A stretch of DNA of 64,000 nucleotides from Flavobacteriaceae bacterium (GTDB lineage: Bacteria > Bacteroidota > Bacteroidia > Flavobacteriales > Flavobacteriaceae), in the NCBI GenBank assembly GCA_016649715.1, contig JAENXC010000011.1, forward strand, positions 50,983-114,982, read 5' to 3'. Every line of letters begins with the position of its first letter. The first letter of the stretch is position 1. Positions 24,855 through 31,228 of the stretch are shown piece by piece. The position numbers and the translations under genes were made by a program. The notes under the pieces are model-generated. The model saw only the letters and a program-made list of their open reading frames with translations, did no database searches and was not told where the DNA came from.

Positions 24855-25169
24855 TTAGAAATTCCCCCTTTGGGGGTTAGGGGGCTGAATCAGTTTTTCC
24901 AAGGCTTCAATATGTTTTTTGAATTCTGTTCGACCCAATTTTGTGGCGGTGTAATTTGTATTCGGCTTTCTTCCCACAAAACTTTTTTCCACTAAAACAT
25001 ATTCAGCCTGTTCCAAGGCTTTTATGTGGCTGGCCAGATTGCCATCGGTAACGTCCAGCAATTCCTTTAGACGATTGAAATCGGCATTTTCGTTTACCAC
25101 GAGTATGCTCATAATCCCCAGCCGGATGCGGTGGTCAAACAGTTTGTTTATGTTGTCAATTATTCCCAC
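24855..25169 (-). CDS. Winged-helix transcriptional regulator (ArsR/HTH_34-like)
   Basis: The 104-residue protein starts at GTG 25169 (VGIIDNINKLFDHRIRLGIMS), two bases after the stop of the membrane-protein gene. The open frame continues further upstream but only as a shadow of that gene. The helix-turn-helix is at about 30-60 (FNRLKELLDVTDGNLASHIKAL) and the wing at about 65-85 (VEKSFVGRKPNTNYTATKLG). Family knowledge: these small dimeric repressors often share an operon with an integral membrane partner. I infer that it controls its own operon and creD through the TACTTTG-N5-CAAAGTA palindromes. The last ten residues (PPNPQRGNF) are coded by a dispersed repeat (24860-24883). Confidence 0.88.
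   Translation of the reverse strand: MGIIDNINKLFDHRIRLGIMSILVVNENADFNRLKELLDVTDGNLASHIKALEQAEYVLVEKSFVGRKPNTNYTATKLGRTEFKKHIEALEKLIQPPNPQRGNF
24860..24883. repeat. Dispersed repeat ending the regulator gene, copy 1
   Basis: AATTCCCCCTTTGGGGGTTAGGGG contains the palindrome CCCCCTTTGGGGG. A near-identical copy lies downstream of ftsE (55897-55920). Here it overlaps the stop codon side of the regulator frame. Confidence 0.8.
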
Positions 25170-25171
25170 GC

Positions 25172-25780
25172 TTAGTTTTTTCCTTCTTTTAAATACATAA
25201 TGCTTCCGTAAACAATGTGGAAAAGTCCGAAGCCAACAAGCCAAAACCACAGGCCGTAACCTGGGAACGCGGCACAGATCAATCCAACAATAATTTCGCC
25301 GTAGCCTAAATATTTCACATTGCCAATGGTGTATTTTGAAGCATTCACGAGTGCAAGTCCGTAAAAAATGAGCATCAATGAAGCCGTAAGCCCGTAGTGC
25401 TGGCTGTTCAGCTTTATAATGATGTAAATTCCGCCAGTTATTAAAGGTATCAGAAAATTCAACAATAAGCGGCGGGTGGTGGTGTCCCAAATCTTTTCGC
25501 TATTTCTTTTGGCCCTTCGTGTAGTTAAAAGATAAGCAGTTACAATACTCAACACCGCTACAGAAGCCAAAAGCGCCAATAATAGTTTGAAGTTTAAGCT
25601 GTGAAGTGTAAGGTATTCGCTCGGTTTTGGGAAAAGATATAAATACGCAATTGCTACTCCTACTACTGCGTAAACCCCCGCGAAAATGCCCGAAAGCCCA
25701 CTGAGCGATATAAACCGGGAAGAACGGTCCATTAAATTTTTTATTTCGCTTATGTCTTTTAAATAATCTTTTTCACTCAT
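25172..25780 (-). CDS. Six-helix membrane protein paired with the winged-helix regulator
   Basis: The protein has 202 residues. A charged N-terminus (MSEKDYLKDISEIKNLMDRSSRF) precedes about six hydrophobic helices: roughly 26-50, 62-84, 106-122, 130-145, 157-172 and 174-192. I do not recognise a named family, but flavobacterial genomes often pair such a protein with a small winged-helix regulator. The stop is two bases before the regulator GTG, so translation is probably coupled. The perfect palindrome TACTTTG-N5-CAAAGTA starts 8 bases before its ATG, consistent with autoregulation of the two-gene operon. A role as the membrane sensor or anchor for the regulator is inference. Confidence 0.78.
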   Translation of the reverse strand: MSEKDYLKDISEIKNLMDRSSRFISLSGLSGIFAGVYAVVGVAIAYLYLFPKPSEYLTLHSLNFKLLLALLASVAVLSIVTAYLLTTRRAKRNSEKIWDTTTRRLLLNFLIPLITGGIYIIIKLNSQHYGLTASLMLIFYGLALVNASKYTIGNVKYLGYGEIIVGLICAAFPGYGLWFWLVGFGLFHIVYGSIMYLKEGKN

Positions 25781-25787
25781 AATAAAG

Positions 25788-25806
25788 TACTTTGAAAAAC
25801 AAAGTA
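25788..25806. promoter_or_regulatory. Perfect operator palindrome of the regulator operon
   Basis: TACTTTG-aaaaa-CAAAGTA is a perfect 7+5+7 inverted repeat, 8 bases upstream of the membrane-protein ATG. Its half-site overlaps the kind of sequence used as a -7 element (TACTTTG), so binding would block transcription. The same palindrome with one mismatch precedes creD. Confidence 0.7.
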
Positions 25807-25883
25807 AATATAAAAATAGTTATCCTGCAAATTAATTTATAAAATATTTTTTGGCTGTTATGGCCTATAAATGCTGAAAAACA

Positions 25884-25949
25884 GGAAAAACCCTTAAAAA
25901 AAATGGGGGAAATCCCTCTTGACCCGTGTTGTTTTATGCCGCATCTTTG
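25884..25949 (+). promoter_or_regulatory. Promoter and upstream elements of small-RNA cassette 1
   Basis: The order is GGAAAAACCC (25884-25893), GGGGGAAATCCC (25905-25916), TTG (25919-25921), 20 bases, and CATCTTTG (25942-25949). The last two fit the Bacteroidota -33/-7 pair with one mismatch. The G/C-run elements directly before the TTG recur in cassettes 2 and 3 and look like activator or repressor sites. Confidence 0.65.
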
Positions 25950-25954
25950 TAGAG

Positions 25955-26024
25955 CTTATAATTAACTGGGGAGTTAATATGTAGGGGTTTTAAAAAGGTT
26001 GTCCGTTTTGGGCAGCCTTTTTTT
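25955..26024 (+). ncRNA. Putative small RNA, cassette 1
   Basis: The predicted transcript is about 70 nt, from about six bases after the -7 box to the end of the T-run. It holds a perfect 7-bp hairpin ATTAACT-GGGG-AGTTAAT (25961-25978), an 18-nt linker, then the terminator hairpin. The only ATG after the GGGGAG is followed at once by TAG, so it codes for nothing. The hairpin recurs with compensating changes in the next two cassettes. Strand and ends are inferred from promoter and terminator orientation. Confidence 0.65.
25997..26024 (+). terminator. Terminator of small-RNA cassette 1
   Basis: Stem GGTTGTCC / GGGCAGCC (8 bp, with two G-U pairs) with loop GTTTT is followed by TTTTTTT and preceded by AAAAA. 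Confidence 0.8.
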
Positions 26025-26071
26025 ATTTGCAGATTATTGAAGTGAAACGATATTATAGGTTTTATAAATCT

Positions 26072-26185
26072 AAAAAAGGACTTAGGACAGTAGGACGAAT
26101 GACATAACACAAAATTTCCTAAGTTGTAAAACACGATTTTTTCTATGGGAATCGTCTTATGTCTTATGTCCTTTCGTCTTACGTC
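26072..26185. repeat. Word-like dispersed repeat between cassettes 1 and 2
   Basis: The left part reads aaaaggacttaggacagtag and gacgaatgacata. The right part reads cgtcttatgtcttatgtc and ctttcgtcttacgtc, roughly the reverse complement, so the block is a loose inverted repeat. Related blocks lie at 21267-21313 and 33028-33132. Confidence 0.6.
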
Positions 26186-26227
26186 AAATCCAATAAGTAA
26201 TTTACGAACTTTCATAAACTAAAAAAA

Positions 26228-26294
26228 GGGGGAAATCCCCCATGAAAAACAGGGTTTTTCCTCTTGACTGGCTTTAATCTTCTTCGCATCTTTA
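26228..26294 (+). promoter_or_regulatory. Promoter and upstream elements of small-RNA cassette 2
   Basis: GGGGGAAATCCCCC (26228-26241), then GGGTTTTTCC (26252-26261), TTG (26264-26266), 20 bases, and CATCTTTA (26287-26294). The two upstream elements are in swapped order compared with cassettes 1 and 3, and GGGTTTTTCC is the reverse complement of GGAAAAACCC. Spacing from TTG to the -7 box is again exactly 20. Confidence 0.62.
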
Positions 26295-26299
26295 CAAAA

Positions 26300-26373
26300 G
26301 CTAATTAATTGGGGAGTTAATGATGCCATAGTAGATAAAAAGCTGTTCTGTTTAGGAACAGCTTTCGTCTTTT
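26300..26373 (+). ncRNA. Putative small RNA, cassette 2
   Basis: The predicted transcript is about 74 nt. Hairpin ATTAATT-GGGG-AGTTAAT (26304-26321) keeps pairing through one G-U in place of the G-C of cassette 1. A 17-nt linker leads to a strong terminator. A four-codon frame (ATG ATG CCA TAG) follows the GGGGAG but is too short to call a gene. Confidence 0.65.
26339..26373 (+). terminator. Terminator of small-RNA cassette 2
   Basis: Perfect 10-bp stem AAAGCTGTTC / GAACAGCTTT with a 7-base loop, followed by CGTCTTTT. Confidence 0.8.
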
Positions 26374-26391
26374 ATAACTTATTGAAAAACA

Positions 26392-26456
26392 GGAAAAACC
26401 CTTATAAAAAAGGGGGATTTCCCTCTTGATTGGTATCGATTTTTGCCCGATATTTG
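26392..26456 (+). promoter_or_regulatory. Promoter and upstream elements of small-RNA cassette 3
   Basis: GGAAAAACCC (26392-26401), GGGGGATTTCCC (26412-26423), TTG (26426-26428), 20 bases, then GATATTTG (26449-26456). Order and spacing match cassette 1. Confidence 0.65.
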
Positions 26457-26460
26457 AATA

Positions 26461-26529
26461 CTTATATAACTGGGGAGTTTTATAAGTTTGAGGTTAAAGG
26501 CTTCTCCCCAAAAAGGAGCAGCCTTTTTT
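26461..26529 (+). ncRNA. Putative small RNA, cassette 3
   Basis: The predicted transcript is about 69 nt and begins at the hairpin itself: CTTATA-t-AACT-GGGG-AGTT-t-TATAAG (26461-26486). The stem sequence differs strongly from cassettes 1 and 2 yet still pairs, while the central CTGGGGAG is unchanged; this is the best sign of a selected RNA structure. The terminator arm contains CTCCCC, which is complementary to the GGGGAG loop, so the RNA could pair with itself or with a sibling. Confidence 0.65.
26496..26529 (+). terminator. Terminator of small-RNA cassette 3
   Basis: Arms AAAGGCTTCTCC (26496-26507) and GGAGCAGCCTTT (26515-26526) pair with one mismatch, followed by further T (TTTTTT in all). 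Confidence 0.8.
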
Positions 26530-26575
26530 ATTGAAAATTAACGACGCTTATTTTTATAAAGTTTTGTTTTAGCCA

Positions 26576-26610
26576 AAGAGCCCTGCCAGCAGTATGCTGG
26601 CAGGGCTCTT
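26576..26610. terminator. Bidirectional terminator between the small-RNA array and kdsA
   Basis: Perfect 15-bp stem AAGAGCCCTGCCAGC / GCTGGCAGGGCTCTT with loop AGTAT. The plus-strand reading continues CTTTTATT. It lies 21 bases after the kdsA stop on the minus strand, so it can insulate kdsA from the array. Confidence 0.85.
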
Positions 26611-26630
26611 CTTTTATTGATTATTTCAGG

Positions 26631-27449
26631 TTATAACTGATTTATAGTCTTCCGAATTGCCACAAGATCTGTCAATAGTTTTTCGAGCAAATTTAAATTG
26701 AGCATATTGGCACCATCGCTTTTTGCGTTCGCGGGATCGAAGTGGGTTTCAATAAAAATTCCATCCGCACCGGTTGCAATTCCTGCCCTTGCTATTGTGG
26801 AGATCATTTCGGGCCGTCCGCCCGTTACGCCTGCACTTTGGTTGGGCTGTTGCAAACTGTGGGTTACGTCCAAAACCACAGGAGCATATTGTTTCATCGT
26901 TGGAATTCCTCTAAAATCAACAATCATATCTTGGTAGCCGAACATGGTTCCGCGATCTGTAATCAGTACTTGCTCGTTGTTGCAATCGGTTACTTTTGTA
27001 ACGGCGTGTTTCATGCTTTCCGGGCTCATAAATTGCCCTTTTTTCAAATTCACCACTTTTCCGGTATTAGCAGCGGCAACCACCAAATCGGTTTGTCGGA
27101 CCAAGAATGCAGGTATTTGCAAAACATCCACATATTCCGCAGCCATTGCGGCATCACTCACTTCGTGAATATCCGTAACGGTTGGAATGTCAAAAGTTTC
27201 GGAAACTTTCCGAAGTATTTTTAGAGCTTTTTCATCGCCAATACCAGTGAAACTATCAATGCGGCTTCGGTTTGCTTTTTTGAAACTTCCTTTGAAGATG
27301 TAGGGGATTTCCAAACGGGAAGTTATGGCCACTATTTTTTCAGCAATAAGCATTGCCATTTCTTCGCCTTCAATGGCGCAGGGGCCAGCGAGGAGGAAAA
27401 AATTGTTGGAAGTTGTGTGTTTTATTTTTGGGATTAGGTTTAGTTGCAT
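26631..27449 (-). CDS. kdsA: 3-deoxy-8-phosphooctulonate (KDO-8-P) synthase
   Basis: The 272-residue enzyme condenses phosphoenolpyruvate with arabinose-5-phosphate to KDO-8-phosphate, the first committed step to the KDO sugar of the lipopolysaccharide inner core. The TIM-barrel motifs are clear: LLAGPCAIEG near residue 20, FKGSFKKANRSRIDSFTGIG at about 54 (PEP site), TDRGTMFGYQDMIVDFRG and DVTHSLQQPNQSAGVTGG near 190-210, and IETHFDPANAKSDGANML near the end. Length equals the usual 270-285. It lies 13 bases downstream of a broken toxin gene on the same strand and ends at a strong terminator. A separate promoter is not obvious, so it may be read from the toxin-antitoxin promoter. Confidence 0.97.
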   Translation of the reverse strand: MQLNLIPKIKHTTSNNFFLLAGPCAIEGEEMAMLIAEKIVAITSRLEIPYIFKGSFKKANRSRIDSFTGIGDEKALKILRKVSETFDIPTVTDIHEVSDAAMAAEYVDVLQIPAFLVRQTDLVVAAANTGKVVNLKKGQFMSPESMKHAVTKVTDCNNEQVLITDRGTMFGYQDMIVDFRGIPTMKQYAPVVLDVTHSLQQPNQSAGVTGGRPEMISTIARAGIATGADGIFIETHFDPANAKSDGANMLNLNLLEKLLTDLVAIRKTINQL

Positions 27450-27462
27450 TTTTGGGTAATGT

Positions 27463-27786
27463 CTATAGGTTTGTGAGTATTGTTTTTAATGTGTTTGGGT
27501 CTTTTTGGTTGTTCCAGAATAAAAGTAATTTGATGTTTTCGGGATTTTTTTCCAATCAATAAATTAAAGATGTTTGCTTTGAAATCACACATTTATAAAT
27601 GTCTATATCAGAAATGTAGATGCCAAGAAATGAGCCACTTTGTAATAGATTTAAGTGTTTTTCAACCAAAACTGAAAATTTTTCAGCCTCTACAAAATTC
27701 CATTTTCTTAGGATAAAGTCAATTTCTTCCTCAAGTGAACTGTTGGCATCTGGAGTCCATAATAGGTTAATATTATTTGAAGCCAT
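27463..27786 (-). pseudogene. RelE/ParE-type toxin interrupted by an in-frame TGA
   Basis: The first 76 codons (MASNNINLLWTPDANSSLEE) code for the start of a ParE/RelE-like toxin: helix pair EEEIDFILRKWNFVEAEKF and strand FLGIYISDIDIYKCVISKQ. The frame stops at TGA (27556-27558), but translation of the next 30 codons without shifting gives LEKNPENIKLLLFWNNQKDP then NTLKTILTNL and TAG (27463-27465). That is the expected C-terminal strand and R/K-rich tail of the family. A CGA-to-TGA change would explain it. The full gene would have 107 codons. The start overlaps the antitoxin gene by 14 bases. Truncated ParE toxins usually lose activity, so the module is probably dead on the toxin side. Confidence 0.82.
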
Positions 27787-28015
27787 ACTTTGCTTTAATT
27801 TTCCGCATTACCTCTTCGTGAGGAATAACTTCACCACGTTCTGCTTGTTCTATTGATTTTTGCAAAGCGTCCTTTAAAGCTGGTGAGGCATTTTTATACC
27901 AATCGCCACCTTCAATCTCTTCATTATTAAATATATTTAATATTTCAAGAAGCACATCATCATTTGCGTTATCAATTTTTTTCTTTAATGTTTCTTTTAA
28001 TTCCCGCGTTTCCAT
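27773..28015 (-). CDS. Antitoxin of a RelBE/ParDE-like module
   Basis: The 80-residue acidic protein (METRELKETLKKKIDNANDD) is mainly helical and ends in a basic tail KAKYGFK. It precedes and overlaps the toxin frame by 14 bases, the usual order for this module type. Family knowledge: such antitoxins bind and neutralise the toxin and repress their own promoter. I see no ribbon-helix-helix motif, so the DNA-binding role is uncertain. With the toxin interrupted, the antitoxin may survive as a neutral relic or as an anti-addiction factor against related toxins. Confidence 0.75.
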   Translation of the reverse strand: METRELKETLKKKIDNANDDVLLEILNIFNNEEIEGGDWYKNASPALKDALQKSIEQAERGEVIPHEEVMRKIKAKYGFK

Positions 28016-28088
28016 AATTCTTGATTTTTATCATCTTTCAAAGATAAGAATTAAAGCAATAAGCTTTTTAGGTAATATATTTCTACTT

Positions 28089-29477
28089 CTATTCTTTCAG
28101 AATTTTATATGTATGAAAACCTCCACTTACATCTTCAATCTTCAAAAGATAAACGCCCGCTTCGGCTTTGGAAAGGTCAATTTGGTTGTTTTCTAAAGTT
28201 GTTTCAACCAATTGCCCCAACATATTATAAACTGAAATTTTTGAAAAAGTTTTTTCAGACTTCACATTAAGAACTCCATCTGTTGGGTTAGGGTAAATTG
28301 TGTATTGAGAAGATTCATTTTCTGAAATGCCCAAGGTGTTGTTTTTGTACCAGGCTAATTTATTATCACTGAAAGAAGCAGAAATTATATCTAACCACCC
28401 ATCGCCATCAATATCTGCGGCTTTTGCATCTCTAGGCAAATTAACTTCTGTAGTAATTGTTTTAGGCACAGAGAATGTACCAAGACCATCTTCGTTTTCT
28501 TTAAAAGAAACCTTGTTTGTGTTTGGCTTCCATAATAACATGTCATTGTCGTTATCATTGTCAAGATCATAAAAAAGGTATTGATCATTAGTATCCATTA
28601 TAAATTGAAGATCTCCAAAGTTTCCTTGATTGTCCAAATTTTCGAGCCAATGGGTATTTGTAAAGGAATTATCATCTACAGAGGTCATTATAATATCCTT
28701 TTTCCCATCGGTATTAACATCTGCATATTGAAATTCAATAATGTTAGTTCCGCCAGATTGAACCCAGGCAAATTGATAAATAATTTGCATTGGGCCGAAT
28801 GTTGCATTGCCCAAATTTTTATACCAAAAAATTTTGCCTTGACTGTAAACCTCATCAATTGCCAAAATATCTAAGAGTCCATCGTTATCAATATCTTCCA
28901 TCGTTATCTTTGAAAAAATATTGCTATTTTGAAGTAGCATTTTTTCTTCGCCAAATGTACCGTGACCATCCGTGTTTTCATACCAAACAATCCACCCAGA
29001 AAATGTATTGGTAAGAGCAACGACCAAATCTAGATCTCCATCATTATCTATATCTAAAGTATTAATCGAGGTCATAAAATCTTGTTCTACCAAAATTTGC
29101 TCCAACCCGAAGTTTCCATTGCCATCAAGATTTTCCAGCCAAGAAACTTTTCTAGGATTATTTCCGACCAACAAAATGTCTTGATCGCCGTCAGTATCTA
29201 TATCAACAAATTGAACAGATAAAAAATAAGCTCCAACTCCATCAAATATAAATTCATCGCCAAAATTTCCCAATCCATCAAGATTTCGATACCAACTCAA
29301 CTTAAAGGTTTCCTCAGAAGCCGTCAAAATATCGATAAACCCATCATTATCAATATCAAAAGGAATAGACAAATAAGGTTTTTCCGTAGTTGTTGAAATT
29401 ATCTGCTGCTCCCCAAATTGTGCAAAGCCTGAAATAGCGTAGCATATTGAGAGTGTGATTAGTATTCTTGTTTTCAT
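28089..29477 (-). CDS. Secreted FG-GAP/VCBS-repeat protein with T9SS sorting domain, copy A
   Basis: The 462-residue protein has a signal peptide (MKTRILITLSICYAISGFAQ). Roughly seven FG-GAP/VCBS blades follow, with loops such as DIDNDGFID, DIDTDGDQD, DIDNDGDLD, DVNTDGKKD and DIDGDGWLD, and the recurrent phrase WYENTDGHGTFG. The end is a type A T9SS domain (YTIYPNPTDGVLN through SGGFHTYKILKE) for export and surface anchoring. The next gene upstream (29690-31090) is a close paralogue in the same orientation. Both start FGEQQIIS after the signal peptide. No catalytic module is visible; a binding or adhesive role is inferred. Confidence 0.9.
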   Translation of the reverse strand: MKTRILITLSICYAISGFAQFGEQQIISTTTEKPYLSIPFDIDNDGFIDILTASEETFKLSWYRNLDGLGNFGDEFIFDGVGAYFLSVQFVDIDTDGDQDILLVGNNPRKVSWLENLDGNGNFGLEQILVEQDFMTSINTLDIDNDGDLDLVVALTNTFSGWIVWYENTDGHGTFGEEKMLLQNSNIFSKITMEDIDNDGLLDILAIDEVYSQGKIFWYKNLGNATFGPMQIIYQFAWVQSGGTNIIEFQYADVNTDGKKDIIMTSVDDNSFTNTHWLENLDNQGNFGDLQFIMDTNDQYLFYDLDNDNDNDMLLWKPNTNKVSFKENEDGLGTFSVPKTITTEVNLPRDAKAADIDGDGWLDIISASFSDNKLAWYKNNTLGISENESSQYTIYPNPTDGVLNVKSEKTFSKISVYNMLGQLVETTLENNQIDLSKAEAGVYLLKIEDVSGGFHTYKILKE

Positions 29478-29689
29478 GCTTGAAAAAGTTTATATAAATA
29501 TATCGTTTTTACTATGTTATGGGCTGATTTTGGTTATTCGACGCCTGTTTTTCCCCAATTTTTAACAAATTTTGCGTGTTTTGAGGAGGGTTTGCAAAGT
29601 CTGAAATGTCCATTTTCAAAAGTATTTAAATAGAGATGTGATTAAAGCGATAAACATTGAAAGCAATAAATATCTGATTCTTACTGAAT

Positions 29690-31090
29690 TTATTCTCTTA
29701 CAATTTTAAATGTTTGAAAATTTCCATTTTCACTTTCAATCTTCAAAAAATAAACTCCCGCTTCGGCCTTGGAAAGGTCAACTTGGTTGTTTTCTGAAGT
29801 TGTTTCAATCATTTGCCCCAAGATATTATAAACTGAAATTTTTGAAATAAGTTCTTTTGATTCTATGGAAAGCAATCCATCCGTTGGGTTTGGATAAACA
29901 ACGTATTGGGAATTTTCATTCTCTGAAATGCCTAAGGTGTTGTTTTCGTACCAAGCAATTTTGGAATCTAACTGTGAAGAACTTACTAAATCAAGTTTCC
30001 CATCCAAGTTAATATCACAAGTAAATACTCCTGTAGTATATTGAATTTCATTTGTTATTAAGACAGGGTAATCAAAATCGCCTAGACCGTTCTCATTTAG
30101 TAAATAAAATATTTCTGAAGTTGCTCCACTATTTATGAACGAACTAGAAATTATATCCAAATCTCCATCGTTGTCTAAGTCTGAAGCATTTATAACATTA
30201 GGTTTGGGAATATTTTCTGCAATTATTATCATATCGCTAAAATCTCCATTTCCATCCATATTTTCGAACCAAACTATTCTATTATCCACCTTTAAAATTG
30301 TAACAATGTCAATATCATTATCACCATCCAAATCTGCACCAATTATATCGCCAACAGAATGATTTGGATTGTTTGTAGAAACAAAGATAGCATTGCTAAA
30401 GGTTCCCGAACCATCAATGTTTTTAAACCAAGCAATATTACCTTCCTCAAATGACTGCGAAACTATATCCAAATGACCATCTCCATCAAAATCAGCAATG
30501 TAACTTGATATAGGATTTACAAGCTGAGTTGAAATTACGTGTTGTGCTCCAAAATTACCCAACCCATCTAAATTTTCATACCACGCTATTTTGTCATCAA
30601 CTCTAGAAATAGATAAAACGTCTAAATCTCCATCCCCATCAAAATCCGCAGTTTTTGCATCTGTTGGTCCATAAGCATCTAACGTAATTATTCTTTGTGT
30701 TCCAAAATTGCCTAATCCATCTAAATTTTCGTTCCAAACTACCCTATTTTCGAAATTTTGAGAAGGTGAACCATCTATAAAAGTGGATAATACATCTAGA
30801 TCACCATCCCCATCGATATCTGAAGCAGATACAGAAGAGGATGTTTCTTCTGTATTTTGAACAATTAAATTCTTGTTACCAAATAATCCCATCCCATCAA
30901 GATTTTCGTGCCACCATACCCCATTTATAGAGGAATATAAAATATCATAGTCTCCATCTCCATCTAAATCCGCCGAAAATACATTTGAAGGATAAAAAGC
31001 ATCAATAGATATAATCTGCTGCTCCCCAAATTGCGCAAACACAGAAACGGCATAGAACATTGAAAGCGTGAGAAGTAGTTTTGTTTTCAT
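29690..31090 (-). CDS. Secreted FG-GAP/VCBS-repeat protein with T9SS sorting domain, copy B
   Basis: The 466-residue protein has the same plan as copy A: signal peptide (MKTKLLLTLSMFYAVSVFAQ), about seven blades with DLDGDGDYD, DIDGDGDLD, DFDGDGDLD, DFDGDGHLD, DLDGDNDID and DLDNDGDLD, and a T9SS type A domain from YVVYPNPTDGLLS to NFQTFKIVRE. The C-terminal domains of A and B are much closer to each other than the blades, which fits tandem duplication followed by divergence of the exposed propeller. The 212-bp gap between the two genes shows nothing beyond AT-rich sequence. Confidence 0.9.
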   Translation of the reverse strand: MKTKLLLTLSMFYAVSVFAQFGEQQIISIDAFYPSNVFSADLDGDGDYDILYSSINGVWWHENLDGMGLFGNKNLIVQNTEETSSSVSASDIDGDGDLDVLSTFIDGSPSQNFENRVVWNENLDGLGNFGTQRIITLDAYGPTDAKTADFDGDGDLDVLSISRVDDKIAWYENLDGLGNFGAQHVISTQLVNPISSYIADFDGDGHLDIVSQSFEEGNIAWFKNIDGSGTFSNAIFVSTNNPNHSVGDIIGADLDGDNDIDIVTILKVDNRIVWFENMDGNGDFSDMIIIAENIPKPNVINASDLDNDGDLDIISSSFINSGATSEIFYLLNENGLGDFDYPVLITNEIQYTTGVFTCDINLDGKLDLVSSSQLDSKIAWYENNTLGISENENSQYVVYPNPTDGLLSIESKELISKISVYNILGQMIETTSENNQVDLSKAEAGVYFLKIESENGNFQTFKIVRE

Positions 31091-31193
31091 AATTTATACC
31101 TTTTTATAAATATAGCGTTTTCCTACCTTAAATGGTGCTATTTTTCTATCAAAATAAAATCCCAAACTTTATTTCTAATCCACTTAGAAACAC

Positions 31194-31201
31194 TACTTTT
31201 G
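31194..31201 (+). promoter_or_regulatory. -7 box of the typA gene
   Basis: TACTTTTG fits TAnnTTTG and lies 28 bases before the ATG at 31229. It decides the start, since the open frame reaches back to a TTG at 31199 that lies inside this box. No clear -33 TTG is seen. Confidence 0.6.
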
Positions 31202-31228
31202 CACCCTCCAAAAAATTGGAGCATTGTT

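Noticed and set aside
25170..25490. Longer 211-aa version of the winged-helix regulator
   Set aside because: The upstream part is the antiphase shadow of the six-helix membrane-protein gene; the regulator begins at GTG 25169.
25934..26215. 93-codon minus-strand frame across small-RNA cassette 1 and the following repeat
   Set aside because: It runs antisense through a terminator hairpin and word-like repeats and shows no protein-like composition.
25807..26630. Possible CRISPR array in the repeated region before kdsA
   Set aside because: The three units are long, differ in sequence, and contain promoters and terminators; there are no short identical repeats with unique spacers and no cas genes.
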